Positions 33,803 to 40,587 of a DNA stretch of 40,587 nt are shown here, one piece after another. A model generated the notes under the pieces. It was not told the origin of the DNA and did no database searches. It saw only the letters and a program-made list of their open reading frames with translations. The DNA lies in assembly GCF_013213975.1 (NCBI RefSeq), contig NZ_JABSST010000019.1, forward strand, positions 1-40,587, read 5' to 3'. This stretch comes from Winogradskyella sp. (GTDB lineage Bacteria > Bacteroidota > Bacteroidia > Flavobacteriales > Flavobacteriaceae). Numbering within the stretch: position 1 is the stretch's first letter; every line of letters begins with the position of its first letter. Both the position numbers and the translations under genes were made by a program.

Positions 33803-36196
33803 TTAATTATACTTACAAACTGAACTACCTATTGGTGAGCCATCTGGAATCTTAGGTGACATTTCAATTTGAAATTGTTCAGGATGCTTAAAATATGCTT
33901 TGATCATCATACCATATTGAATACTCATGGCGTCTTTAGATACGAACTTTTGAGACAATTCTAATAGTCTCTTATTAGCAATCGCCTTGGTGTGAAAATA
34001 ACTTTCTGTATTAATGGCTAAATTCATAAGGTATTTTAAAATATTCACATTCACTAGATGCTGAATCTCCTGCAAATAAGCATCGTCATTCATTGTACTA
34101 AAGTTTTGTGTTAACACAGACACCACATCGTCTAATGACAATTGTCCATCATCCAAACTTTTCTGTAACACCAAGCGATTCGCACGTTGTGGATGCAATA
34201 AATATTTTAAAGTCATATCACTAGCCGTATTGGCAGCACTCAAGGGATCAAAGGTTACACCTGTTTGCCCTTTAAAAGACTCTCGTGATCTCCCATAGCC
34301 AAAAGCTCTAGGTGGAAATAGACCCAATTTATCCTTTGGAATGGCCAAAGTTTCTGGTTCTAAGGTTTTAAGGATAACTTCTAATGTCTCGCGTTGTAAG
34401 GCAACAGCCACTGGTTTAGTTATGGCTTGTTCATCGCCTTTTGTCGCGTAATTATAATCCAATCCGCCAATTACTTTCGTGGCGGCTTCTACTTGGTAAC
34501 GATGATAAAAATATAAGGGTACAAAAACATCTTCTAACACAGAGTAAGGCTCGTAACTTCTAATATTATCTTCCGAAAAATTCGAAATAGCTTGTGCACG
34601 TAAAGCTAATACATTGTTGAGCTCTTCAGCAGCCGTAGCACCATTATCCCAAAGATGTGCTAAAGCATGAGCCCCTCCAGCAGCTCTAGCATCTGAATCT
34701 GTTATAAAGCGTAGCCCATCATCTTGTGCCTTCTTCAAAATAGCATTTAAGGCCTTTGTTTCATTAGTACGCCTATCAAATTCGGAATAACTATAGGCTA
34801 CAGTCACCTTATCCCAATCCCCAATACCTGTGGCATAGGCTTCACTAAAATCTATCTCATCATTCTTAAGCTCTATTTGAGGATGTGGATAATCCATTAC
34901 AGACGCGCGATTATTTGTACTTGCTGCAAAATTGTGAGCAAATCCTATGGTATGCCCTACTTCATGAGCACTTAATTGCCGTATTCTAGCCAAAGCCATA
35001 TCTAGCATCGGCTGGTAATTGTCATCACGATCAGCAAAAGGTTGATTCATCAAAGCTTGGGCAATCATAAAATCTTGCCGAATACGTAGACTTCCTAAGC
35101 TAACATGCCCTTTTATAATTTCACCTGTTCGTGGATCGACCACAGAACCACCATAACTCCACCCTCTTGTACTGCGGTGTACCCATTGTATCACGTTATA
35201 ACGGCAATCCATAGGATCGGCATTATCTGGAAGTATCTTTACCTGAAAGGCGTCTTTAAAACCAATGGCATCAAACGCTTGGTTCCACCAGCGCGCACCA
35301 TCTAATAAAGCCGAACGCACAGGCTCTGGAGTACCAGGATCTAGATAATAAATTATTGGTTCTTTGGCTTCGCTACGTCGCAGTTTAGGGTTTTTCTTTT
35401 CCAATCGGTGTCTTATCACAAATCGCTTTGTTATGGATTCTTGAATCGGTGTGGCATAATCCATGTAAGACATAGAAATGGCACCACTGCGCGTATCAAA
35501 GGCTCTTGGCTTATAGTTGCCATCTGGCAATTTGACAAAAGAGTGATGCTGAACCACCGTAACCAATGATGCTGTTGGAGTTACACTTCGCAGATTGCGA
35601 CCTGTTGGTTGCCCTTTAAAGGTTAGCAAGGCTTCGAATTCTACATTATTAGGAAAGGCCTTGGTGCGCTCTAAAGCTAAAGCACTTTTAGACGCATCAA
35701 TTTTATAGGTACCCTCTTTTCTCGATTTTAATCGATTTGCCACGTGATGCGCATCCTGCATTAAAAACGGTGTCATATCAATGATGTATTCTCCATTTTC
35801 TTGGGACAATATTTTAAAACCAAACAATACTGATTTCGCAAAAGCTTGCTCAATACTTTTCTTTTCCAATTGGTTAGAGGTATTGGCACGGTACTTTAAA
35901 TTAGGTTGTATGAGCAAAAGCTTATTTCCAGCCTTTTCAAAATAGACCACGCGGTTATTACCCAATTGCCCTCTATCCAAGCCAATATCATTACTTCCAA
36001 CGCCAGAGGCTAAAGAATTTACATATAGGAAATCTTGATTAAGACGTTTCACTTTTAAGTAGATTTTATCGGTATTGTCTTCATAATAAAAGTCAAAAAA
36101 TCCTTCATAGGTTTTGAGATTATCTTTCTTTAAAATCTGGGCGTTCACCTGAAAACAGATACCAAAAAACAATAGTAGCCAAAAGTGTTTTTTCAT
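33803..36196 (-). CDS. Secreted zinc-dependent metalloprotease (DUF5117 type)
   Basis: A 797-residue exported protein with signal peptide MKKHFWLLLFFGICFQVNAQ. The zinc site is HEVGHTIGFAH (411-421; H411, E412, H415, H421), the extended HExxHxxGxxH of metzincin-like proteases, followed by a methionine in SVMDYP as a possible Met-turn. The N-terminal region (about 20-200) and the region after the protease core match the DUF5117/DUF4953-type arrangement of Bacteroidota metalloproteases. The frame reaches 36247, but the ATG at 36196 gives a clean signal peptide. A minus-strand TAnnTTTG sits upstream. Confidence 0.88.
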   Translation of the reverse strand: MKKHFWLLLFFGICFQVNAQILKKDNLKTYEGFFDFYYEDNTDKIYLKVKRLNQDFLYVNSLASGVGSNDIGLDRGQLGNNRVVYFEKAGNKLLLIQPNLKYRANTSNQLEKKSIEQAFAKSVLFGFKILSQENGEYIIDMTPFLMQDAHHVANRLKSRKEGTYKIDASKSALALERTKAFPNNVEFEALLTFKGQPTGRNLRSVTPTASLVTVVQHHSFVKLPDGNYKPRAFDTRSGAISMSYMDYATPIQESITKRFVIRHRLEKKNPKLRRSEAKEPIIYYLDPGTPEPVRSALLDGARWWNQAFDAIGFKDAFQVKILPDNADPMDCRYNVIQWVHRSTRGWSYGGSVVDPRTGEIIKGHVSLGSLRIRQDFMIAQALMNQPFADRDDNYQPMLDMALARIRQLSAHEVGHTIGFAHNFAASTNNRASVMDYPHPQIELKNDEIDFSEAYATGIGDWDKVTVAYSYSEFDRRTNETKALNAILKKAQDDGLRFITDSDARAAGGAHALAHLWDNGATAAEELNNVLALRAQAISNFSEDNIRSYEPYSVLEDVFVPLYFYHRYQVEAATKVIGGLDYNYATKGDEQAITKPVAVALQRETLEVILKTLEPETLAIPKDKLGLFPPRAFGYGRSRESFKGQTGVTFDPLSAANTASDMTLKYLLHPQRANRLVLQKSLDDGQLSLDDVVSVLTQNFSTMNDDAYLQEIQHLVNVNILKYLMNLAINTESYFHTKAIANKRLLELSQKFVSKDAMSIQYGMMIKAYFKHPEQFQIEMSPKIPDGSPIGSSVCKYN

Positions 36197-36244
36197 GTTG
36201 CTTAAATTGATTGTTAAAGCTACGGAATTTCTAAAAAATGCATT

Positions 36245-36252
36245 CAAAATTA
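36245..36252 (-). promoter_or_regulatory. -7 element (minus strand) for the metalloprotease gene
   Basis: On the minus strand TAATTTTG, matching TAnnTTTG, 49 bases upstream of the start at 36196. It supports the shorter start because the longer frame (to 36247) would begin in the promoter. Confidence 0.5.
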
Positions 36253-36273
36253 TGGCACTTTAATAGGGCATCT

Positions 36274-36281
36274 TATATTTG
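36274..36281 (+). promoter_or_regulatory. -7 element for prfB
   Basis: TATATTTG matches TAnnTTTG and ends 18 bases before the prfB ATG at 36300. It is divergent from the element at 36245. Confidence 0.6.
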
Positions 36282-36299
36282 CACAAAGACTACAATTTT

Positions 36300-37410
36300 A
36301 TGATAACATCAGATCAAATAAAAGATCTTAATTCCCGTCTAGATACACTTAGACAGTATCTTTGACTTAGATGCTAAGCTTATAGAAATCACCAACGAAG
36401 AAGAGCAGACTTTCGATCCTAATTTTTGGAATGACTCCAAAAAGGCCGAACAGGTGATGAAATCCATTAGAGAAAAAAAGAGCTGGGTCAAGGATTATAA
36501 TAATGCCAAAGAGTTTTTTGAAGATCTCGAAGTTATTTATGAATTCTATAAAGAAGGGGAAGCAGAACTCAGCAATGTAGAATTGCGTTATGGTAAAGCT
36601 GTTAATGCCATTGAAAAGCTAGAATTTAAAAACATGCTTTCTGAAGAGGGAGATAGCTTATCTGCTGTTTTGCAGATTACGGCTGGTGCTGGTGGTACTG
36701 AATCTTGTGATTGGGCTAGTATGTTGATGCGCATGTATTTTATGTATGCTGAAAAGAGTGGCTATAAGGTGAAAGAGCTCAACCATCAAGAAGGTGATGT
36801 GGCCGGCATTAAAACAGTAACTTTAGAGATAGAAGGCGACTATGCTTTTGGATGGCTCAAAGGTGAAAATGGTGTACATCGCTTGGTACGTATATCGCCA
36901 TTTGATAGTAATGCCAAGCGACACACGAGTTTTGCCTCAGTTTACGTATATCCTTTAGTAGATGATTCTATTGAAATAGATATTAATCCAGCAGATATAG
37001 AAATCACAACAGCACGATCAAGTGGTGCTGGAGGACAAAATGTAAATAAGGTAGAAACGAAGGTACAGCTGCTGCATAAACCTACAGGTATTCAAATTCA
37101 GTGTTCAGAAACGCGATCGCAGCACGATAATAGAGCGCGTGCATTACAGATGCTGAAATCGCAATTATACGAAATTGAATTGCAAAAGCAGATGGCACAG
37201 CGCGATGATATTGAAGCCAGTAAAATGAAAATTGAATGGGGAAGCCAAATCCGTAATTATGTGATGCATCCATACAAATTGGTGAAGGATGTCCGATCTG
37301 CCCATGAGACTGGCAATGTTGATGCGGTAATGGATGGGAACTTGGAACCGTTTTTAAAGGCTTATCTCATGATGATGGGGCAAAAAGAAGACACGTCTAA
37401 TAAGCTATAA
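36300..37410 (+). CDS. prfB: Peptide chain release factor 2, programmed +1 frameshift
   Basis: RF2 releases peptides at UGA and UAA. The gene is split between frames: ATG at 36300, 21 codons to CTT (36360-36362), an in-frame TGA at 36363-36365, then the rest in the +1 frame from GAC at 36364 (join 36300..36362, 36364..37410; 369 residues). The slip site TATCTTTGAC is the classic RF2 autoregulatory frameshift. The upstream six bases are AGACAG where E. coli has AGGGGG. The body carries the SPF recognition motif (VRISPFD) and the catalytic GGQ (GAGGQNVNK). A single-frame call starting at 36454 would lose about 50 residues. The HAD gene follows at once. Confidence 0.95.
36357..36366 (+). promoter_or_regulatory. 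prfB frameshift site
   Basis: TATCTTTGAC: the ribosome slips from CTT to TTT across the TGA. When RF2 is scarce the stop is read slowly and the shift is favoured, giving negative feedback. Confidence 0.95.
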
Positions 37411-38028
37411 ATGAAAACAATAGATACGATAATATTCGACTTAGGTGGAGTGCTCATAGACTGGAACCCAGAATATGTATTCTTAAAAGAGTTTGAAGGA
37501 GACCGACATAAAATGCAGTGGTTTTTCGATACTATTTGCACCAACGATTGGAATGAAAACCAAGATGCAGGTTATTCTTTATACAAAGCCACGCAAGAAC
37601 GTATTGCCCTATTTCCAGAGTACGAAAACTATATCAGAATGTATTATGGCCGTTGGACAGAGATGCTCGGAAATGCCAAGCAAGGCACTGTTACCATTCT
37701 TAAATCTCTTGTGGCCAACCCAAACTACAAAGTAGTAGCCTTGACCAATTGGAGTCATGAGACCTTCCCCTTTGCACAAATTAAGTTCGACTTTTTAAGT
37801 TGGTTTGAGGGCATTGTAGTTTCAGGTGAAGAACACACACGAAAACCCTTTAAAGATATCTATGAGATTACTTTAAATCGTTTTAACATAGTCGCAGAAA
37901 AGGCTATTTTTATTGATGATAGCCATAGAAATATAAAAGCCGCAGAAGCTTTAGGTATAAATGGCATACATTTTGAATCACCAGAAGCGTTACAAACACA
38001 ATTAGCTAACTTTAATATTAGTTTATAA
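37411..38028 (+). CDS. HAD-family phosphatase (YihX-like, HAD-IA)
   Basis: A 205-residue haloacid-dehalogenase superfamily hydrolase. Motif I is IIFDLGGVLIDWN with nucleophile D10, motif II is VVALTNWSHE, and motif IV is IFIDDSHRNIKAAEALGI, with a conserved lysine in RKPFKDIYE between. The helical cap is short, as in the YihX-type sugar-phosphate phosphatases. The substrate is unknown. It starts directly after the prfB stop and two bases before the ArsC-like gene, so it is in that operon. Confidence 0.85.
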   Translation: MKTIDTIIFDLGGVLIDWNPEYVFLKEFEGDRHKMQWFFDTICTNDWNENQDAGYSLYKATQERIALFPEYENYIRMYYGRWTEMLGNAKQGTVTILKSLVANPNYKVVALTNWSHETFPFAQIKFDFLSWFEGIVVSGEEHTRKPFKDIYEITLNRFNIVAEKAIFIDDSHRNIKAAEALGINGIHFESPEALQTQLANFNISL

Positions 38029-38030
38029 TT

Positions 38031-38372
38031 ATGATTACCATTTACCATAATCCAAGATGCAAAAAGTCCAGAGAAGGCTTAGCCATTATAGAAGCCTCGG
38101 GACAGGATTTTGAAATTGTAAAGTATCTAGACGATCCCTTAACTGCTAATGCCTTAGCAGATATCATTTCAAAATTAGACATAGCACCAATGGACTTGGT
38201 GCGTAAAAATGAAGCCATTTGGAAATCGGATTATAAAGGAAAACACTTGAGCGATGCACAAATCATAGATGCTATGGTACAGCACCCTAAACTCATTGAA
38301 CGACCAATAGTTATTAATAATACCAAAGCTGTGGTGGGCCGACCACCAGAGACTATAAACAAAATTTTATAA
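38031..38372 (+). CDS. ArsC-like arsenate reductase family protein (thioredoxin fold)
   Basis: A 113-residue thioredoxin-fold protein of the glutaredoxin-dependent ArsC family. The N terminus IYHNPRCKKSREGL has the single active cysteine C10, and RPIVINNTKAVVGRPPE carries the arginines that bind arsenate in true ArsC. No other ars gene is present, so either arsenate reduction or a Spx/ArsC-like stress role is possible. It is tightly packed between the HAD gene and a small secreted protein gene. Confidence 0.85.
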   Translation: MITIYHNPRCKKSREGLAIIEASGQDFEIVKYLDDPLTANALADIISKLDIAPMDLVRKNEAIWKSDYKGKHLSDAQIIDAMVQHPKLIERPIVINNTKAVVGRPPETINKIL

Positions 38373-38373
38373 G

Positions 38374-38844
38374 ATGAAGAAAATTGTATTTGTGGCCTTT
38401 GCCCTACTCTTAGGATTTAATACATATGGTCAAGGACGCAGAGACCGGATGGGAAATCCAATTGTGCAGCGTGAGCCAACAGATAAGGATATTGAAAATT
38501 ACAAGCGCAAAGTAGAAGAACGCAAAGAAGAGTTTATTGCTAATTTCTTAACGACCTTAGAGGCCGATGATTTTCAAAAAGAAATCATTAAGCAATACCT
38601 CAATTCATATTTCGACGAAAAACAAAAGCTCTACAAAATTAAATACGAACGTAGTTTCGATCGTCAGCAAGCGGTTAAGAAATTAGATGATTCGCATTTC
38701 AAAGATCTTGAAGACCTCATTTCTACAGGCGATATGACCAAAATTAAGGAGATGATTCAGGGAGACTTCGACGAACAGGAAGTTAAAAAAGAGAAAAAGA
38801 AGAAAAGGAAGCGCCGCAAAAATAAAGACAAAGACGAAGGATAA
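38374..38844 (+). CDS. Small secreted protein with Lys-rich C terminus
   Basis: A 156-residue protein with a signal peptide (1-19, ending TYGQ). The mature part is mostly helical and charged (about 35-130), and the last 25 residues are a Lys/Arg-rich tail. I do not recognise the family. It starts one base after the ArsC-like stop and closes the operon. I see no strong terminator between it and the receptor gene. Confidence 0.7.
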   Translation: MKKIVFVAFALLLGFNTYGQGRRDRMGNPIVQREPTDKDIENYKRKVEERKEEFIANFLTTLEADDFQKEIIKQYLNSYFDEKQKLYKIKYERSFDRQQAVKKLDDSHFKDLEDLISTGDMTKIKEMIQGDFDEQEVKKEKKKKRKRRKNKDKDEG

Positions 38845-38919
38845 GTACTCTAAATAGAGGTATTAAGAATCGCTATTTGTCTTTAACAAAAGATTAACCA
38901 ATCTCACCACAAGTAAAGG

Positions 38920-38927
38920 TAGTTTTG
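38920..38927 (+). promoter_or_regulatory. -7 element for the TonB-dependent receptor gene
   Basis: TAGTTTTG matches TAnnTTTG and ends 34 bases before the start at 38962. It suggests that the receptor has its own promoter. Confidence 0.55.
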
Positions 38928-38961
38928 CACATCTAAAAGCAAAAACCACTGACCACTTTTT

Positions 38962-40587
38962 ATGAGATTATCAATTCTTTGCGCTGCTTTATTGCTATCT
39001 AGCCTTATTAGCTATGGGCAAGAAGACATTACTGTTTCTGGAAAAGTCCTAGAAACTGACACCAATATTCCTTTAGAATATGCCACCATAACCTTTAAAA
39101 CTACAACAGATAATAGCGTTGTCACTGGGGGCATAACCGACACCAAAGGTAAATTTAGTATCGAAGTCCCAGCAGGTACTTACAATATTTATGTAGAATA
39201 CATCTCTTACAAAACCAAAGAATACCTCAATAAAACCTTAAACAATTCCATTAACTTAGGTACAGTGAGTTTGGCTTTAGATACAGCCGTTTTAGATGAA
39301 GTAACTGTAGTTGCGGAACGCACCACCGTAGAAATAAAGCTCGATAAAAAAATCTATAATGTTGGTAAAGACCTCACGGTTAGAGGTGGTACTGAGAGCG
39401 ACGTGCTCGATAATGTTCCTTCCGTTTCTGTAGATGTAGAAGGTGCAGTATCCTTAAGAGGAAATGAAGACGTCCGTATTTTAATTAACGGAAAACCCTC
39501 CGGACTGGTAGGTTTAAATTCAACCGACGCCCTACGCCAATTACCAGCAGAAGCGATTGAACGTGTGGAAGTGATTACCTCACCATCGGCACGTTACGAT
39601 GCCGAAGGCTCTGCAGGTATTCTTAATATTATACTACGTAGAAGTAAGTTGCAAGGCTTAAATGGCGCCATAACAGTTAATGGTGGTTATCCTACACAGG
39701 CTGGTGTGTCTGGGAATATAAACTTTAGAACAGGCGACGTTAATATCTTTAGTACCACCAGTTATAACTATAGAGAATCTCCAGGAAATGCCCTAAACGA
39801 AACCGAATTTTTTAATGGAGTCGATCCGAGTACCTTTTTAATTGAAGATCGCGAATTTGATCGTCAAAGTAAAGGCTATAGCACCAACACAGGTATTGAG
39901 TGGTATGTTAACGAAACCAGTTCTATAACCGCAAGTTTGGTGTATCGCGATAGTGATGACGAAAGCAACACCTTTAACCTTACGGAACGTTTTGACGCTA
40001 ACAATAATCTCTTAGAGCGCATTGAGCGTCGTGATCCTGAACTTGAGGACGATAAGACCGTACAGTATTCTTTAAGTTACGATAAGCAGTTTAATGGAGA
40101 CAGCCAGCATAAACTCACCTTTGATTTTCAGTATGAAGACAGTAGAGAGATTGAACAATCCTTGATTAACCAAAATGGTTTTGATTCTGAATTTGTAGAA
40201 ACCGACGAAAGCCAGGATCGTATCTTATTACAAGCCGATTACGTGCAGCCAATTAAAGAAACCGGACAGTTTGAATTTGGTTATCGTGGTGAATTTTTTG
40301 ATCTACTCACCGATTATTTGGTAGAACAGAGTTTTGACCAAGGCCAAACCTTTGAAGTTAATACCGACCAGACCAATACGCTAAATTTTAAACAGCATGT
40401 GAATGCATTTTACACCCAATATGGCAATAAAATAGGTGAGAAGTTCTCGTATTTATTAGGTTTACGCTACGAAGGCACACGCATTACCATTGACCAAATG
40501 ACCAGTGGTGATTTTGAAAAGAAAGACTACCACCAGCTCTTTCCTACGGTGAATTTGGCTTTTGAACTCTCAGAAGATGAAAATATT
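38962..40587 (+). CDS. TonB-dependent receptor / outer-membrane beta-barrel protein (3' truncated)
   Basis: An open frame from ATG at 38962 to the end of the window (542 residues visible, no stop). Signal peptide about 1-20 (ending SYGQ). A carboxypeptidase-regulatory-like beta domain is at about 22-105 (VSGKVLETDTNIPLEYATI), followed by a plug domain (about 115-235: LDEVTVVAE, VLDNVPSVSVD, SPSARYDAEGSAGILNIILR). The beginning of a large beta barrel follows, of the flavobacterial outer-membrane beta-barrel family 3 type. It imports or senses an unknown ligand across the outer membrane. No SusD or other partner is seen in the window. Confidence 0.9.
   Translation, partial: MRLSILCAALLLSSLISYGQEDITVSGKVLETDTNIPLEYATITFKTTTDNSVVTGGITDTKGKFSIEVPAGTYNIYVEYISYKTKEYLNKTLNNSINLGTVSLALDTAVLDEVTVVAERTTVEIKLDKKIYNVGKDLTVRGGTESDVLDNVPSVSVDVEGAVSLRGNEDVRILINGKPSGLVGLNSTDALRQLPAEAIERVEVITSPSARYDAEGSAGILNIILRRSKLQGLNGAITVNGGYPTQAGVSGNINFRTGDVNIFSTTSYNYRESPGNALNETEFFNGVDPSTFLIEDREFDRQSKGYSTNTGIEWYVNETSSITASLVYRDSDDESNTFNLTERFDANNNLLERIERRDPELEDDKTVQYSLSYDKQFNGDSQHKLTFDFQYEDSREIEQSLINQNGFDSEFVETDESQDRILLQADYVQPIKETGQFEFGYRGEFFDLLTDYLVEQSFDQGQTFEVNTDQTNTLNFKQHVNAFYTQYGNKIGEKFSYLLGLRYEGTRITIDQMTSGDFEKKDYHQLFPTVNLAFELSEDENI

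Noticed and set aside
36252..36270. TGGCAC at 36253-36258 as another sigma-54 site
   Set aside because: No TTG at the -12 position and the base after TGGCAC is T rather than G; the site lies between two ordinary TAnnTTTG elements.
36454..37410. prfB as a gene starting at 36454
   Set aside because: The coding frame continues upstream to a frameshift site and an ATG at 36300; the internal start would drop the N-terminal helices of RF2.
38031..38372. Arsenic resistance operon
   Set aside because: Only an ArsC-like protein is present; no ArsR, ArsB or Acr3 homologue lies nearby.
1..40587. Mobile element, prophage or defence island
   Set aside because: No transposase, integrase, inverted-repeat ends, toxin-antitoxin pair or defence-type nuclease was seen; genes are of core flavobacterial type.

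Overview
The window looks like a chromosomal segment from a marine-type member of the Flavobacteriaceae (Bacteroidota). The base composition is AT-rich. Many genes are preceded by the Bacteroidota -7 element TAnnTTTG. The protein families are typical of the group: BatA, DUF4834, DUF3667, the YfhO family, DUF5117-type metalloprotease, a TonB-dependent beta-barrel receptor and a probable capnine-synthase pair. I see no tRNA, rRNA, CRISPR array, transposase, integrase or recognisable defence island. No gap between genes exceeds 300 bases; the larger gaps (9305-9532, 10118-10350, 14882-15110, 30057-30304) hold a missed small gene, promoters and terminators.

Layout. 1-457 is the tail of a family 2 glycosyltransferase. 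530-4686 is a compact operon: BatA-like protein, a dihydroorotase homologue without its metal ligands, a small DUF4870-like membrane protein and a serine hydrolase. It meets a two-gene minus-strand unit (metallo-beta-lactamase-fold hydrolase plus a coiled-coil membrane protein, 4683-5956) with overlapping stop codons. 6048-7499 is a large conserved protein of unknown function, followed by a two-way terminator. Next come the peroxiredoxin bcp and, divergently, an endonuclease III with no cysteines, then a lipoprotein. An ECF sigma factor, with an unlisted 47-residue gene downstream, is divergent from uvrA. A two-TM protein follows uvrA and converges on a DUF3667 protein.

15111-17069 holds two secreted paralogues built of 16-residue YDRxGR-type repeats. 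Each is preceded by a sequence matching the sigma-54 -24/-12 consensus at exact spacing; this is the most striking regulatory signal in the window. 17171-22741 (minus) is an envelope polysaccharide cluster: flippase, glycosyltransferase, YfhO-family protein and DUF4834. 22867-24962 holds an outer-membrane protein and a GNAT-like protein. 25020-27521 (minus) carries an alpha-oxoamine synthase and a cysteine-synthase-like enzyme, best read as cysteate acyltransferase and cysteate synthase for sulfonolipid (capnine) synthesis. Oligopeptidase B and the YbaB/EbfC protein are divergent at about 29.7 kb.

30305-31474 is a lipoprotein with a possible Cys-Gln thioester domain. Threonine aldolase, an ATP-grasp enzyme and a large zinc metalloprotease follow on the minus strand. 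The last part is prfB, with a programmed +1 frameshift that merges two reading frames, in an operon with a HAD phosphatase, an ArsC-like protein and a small secreted protein. A TonB-dependent receptor is cut off by the window end.

Most of the window is ordinary core chromosome. The observations I rank highest are the sigma-54-like promoters on the repeat-protein pair, the cluster-less Nth, the degenerate dihydroorotase, the candidate thioester lipoprotein, the sulfonolipid pair and the prfB frameshift with a poor Shine-Dalgarno stimulator. All functional statements are read from sequence by eye, without database searches.
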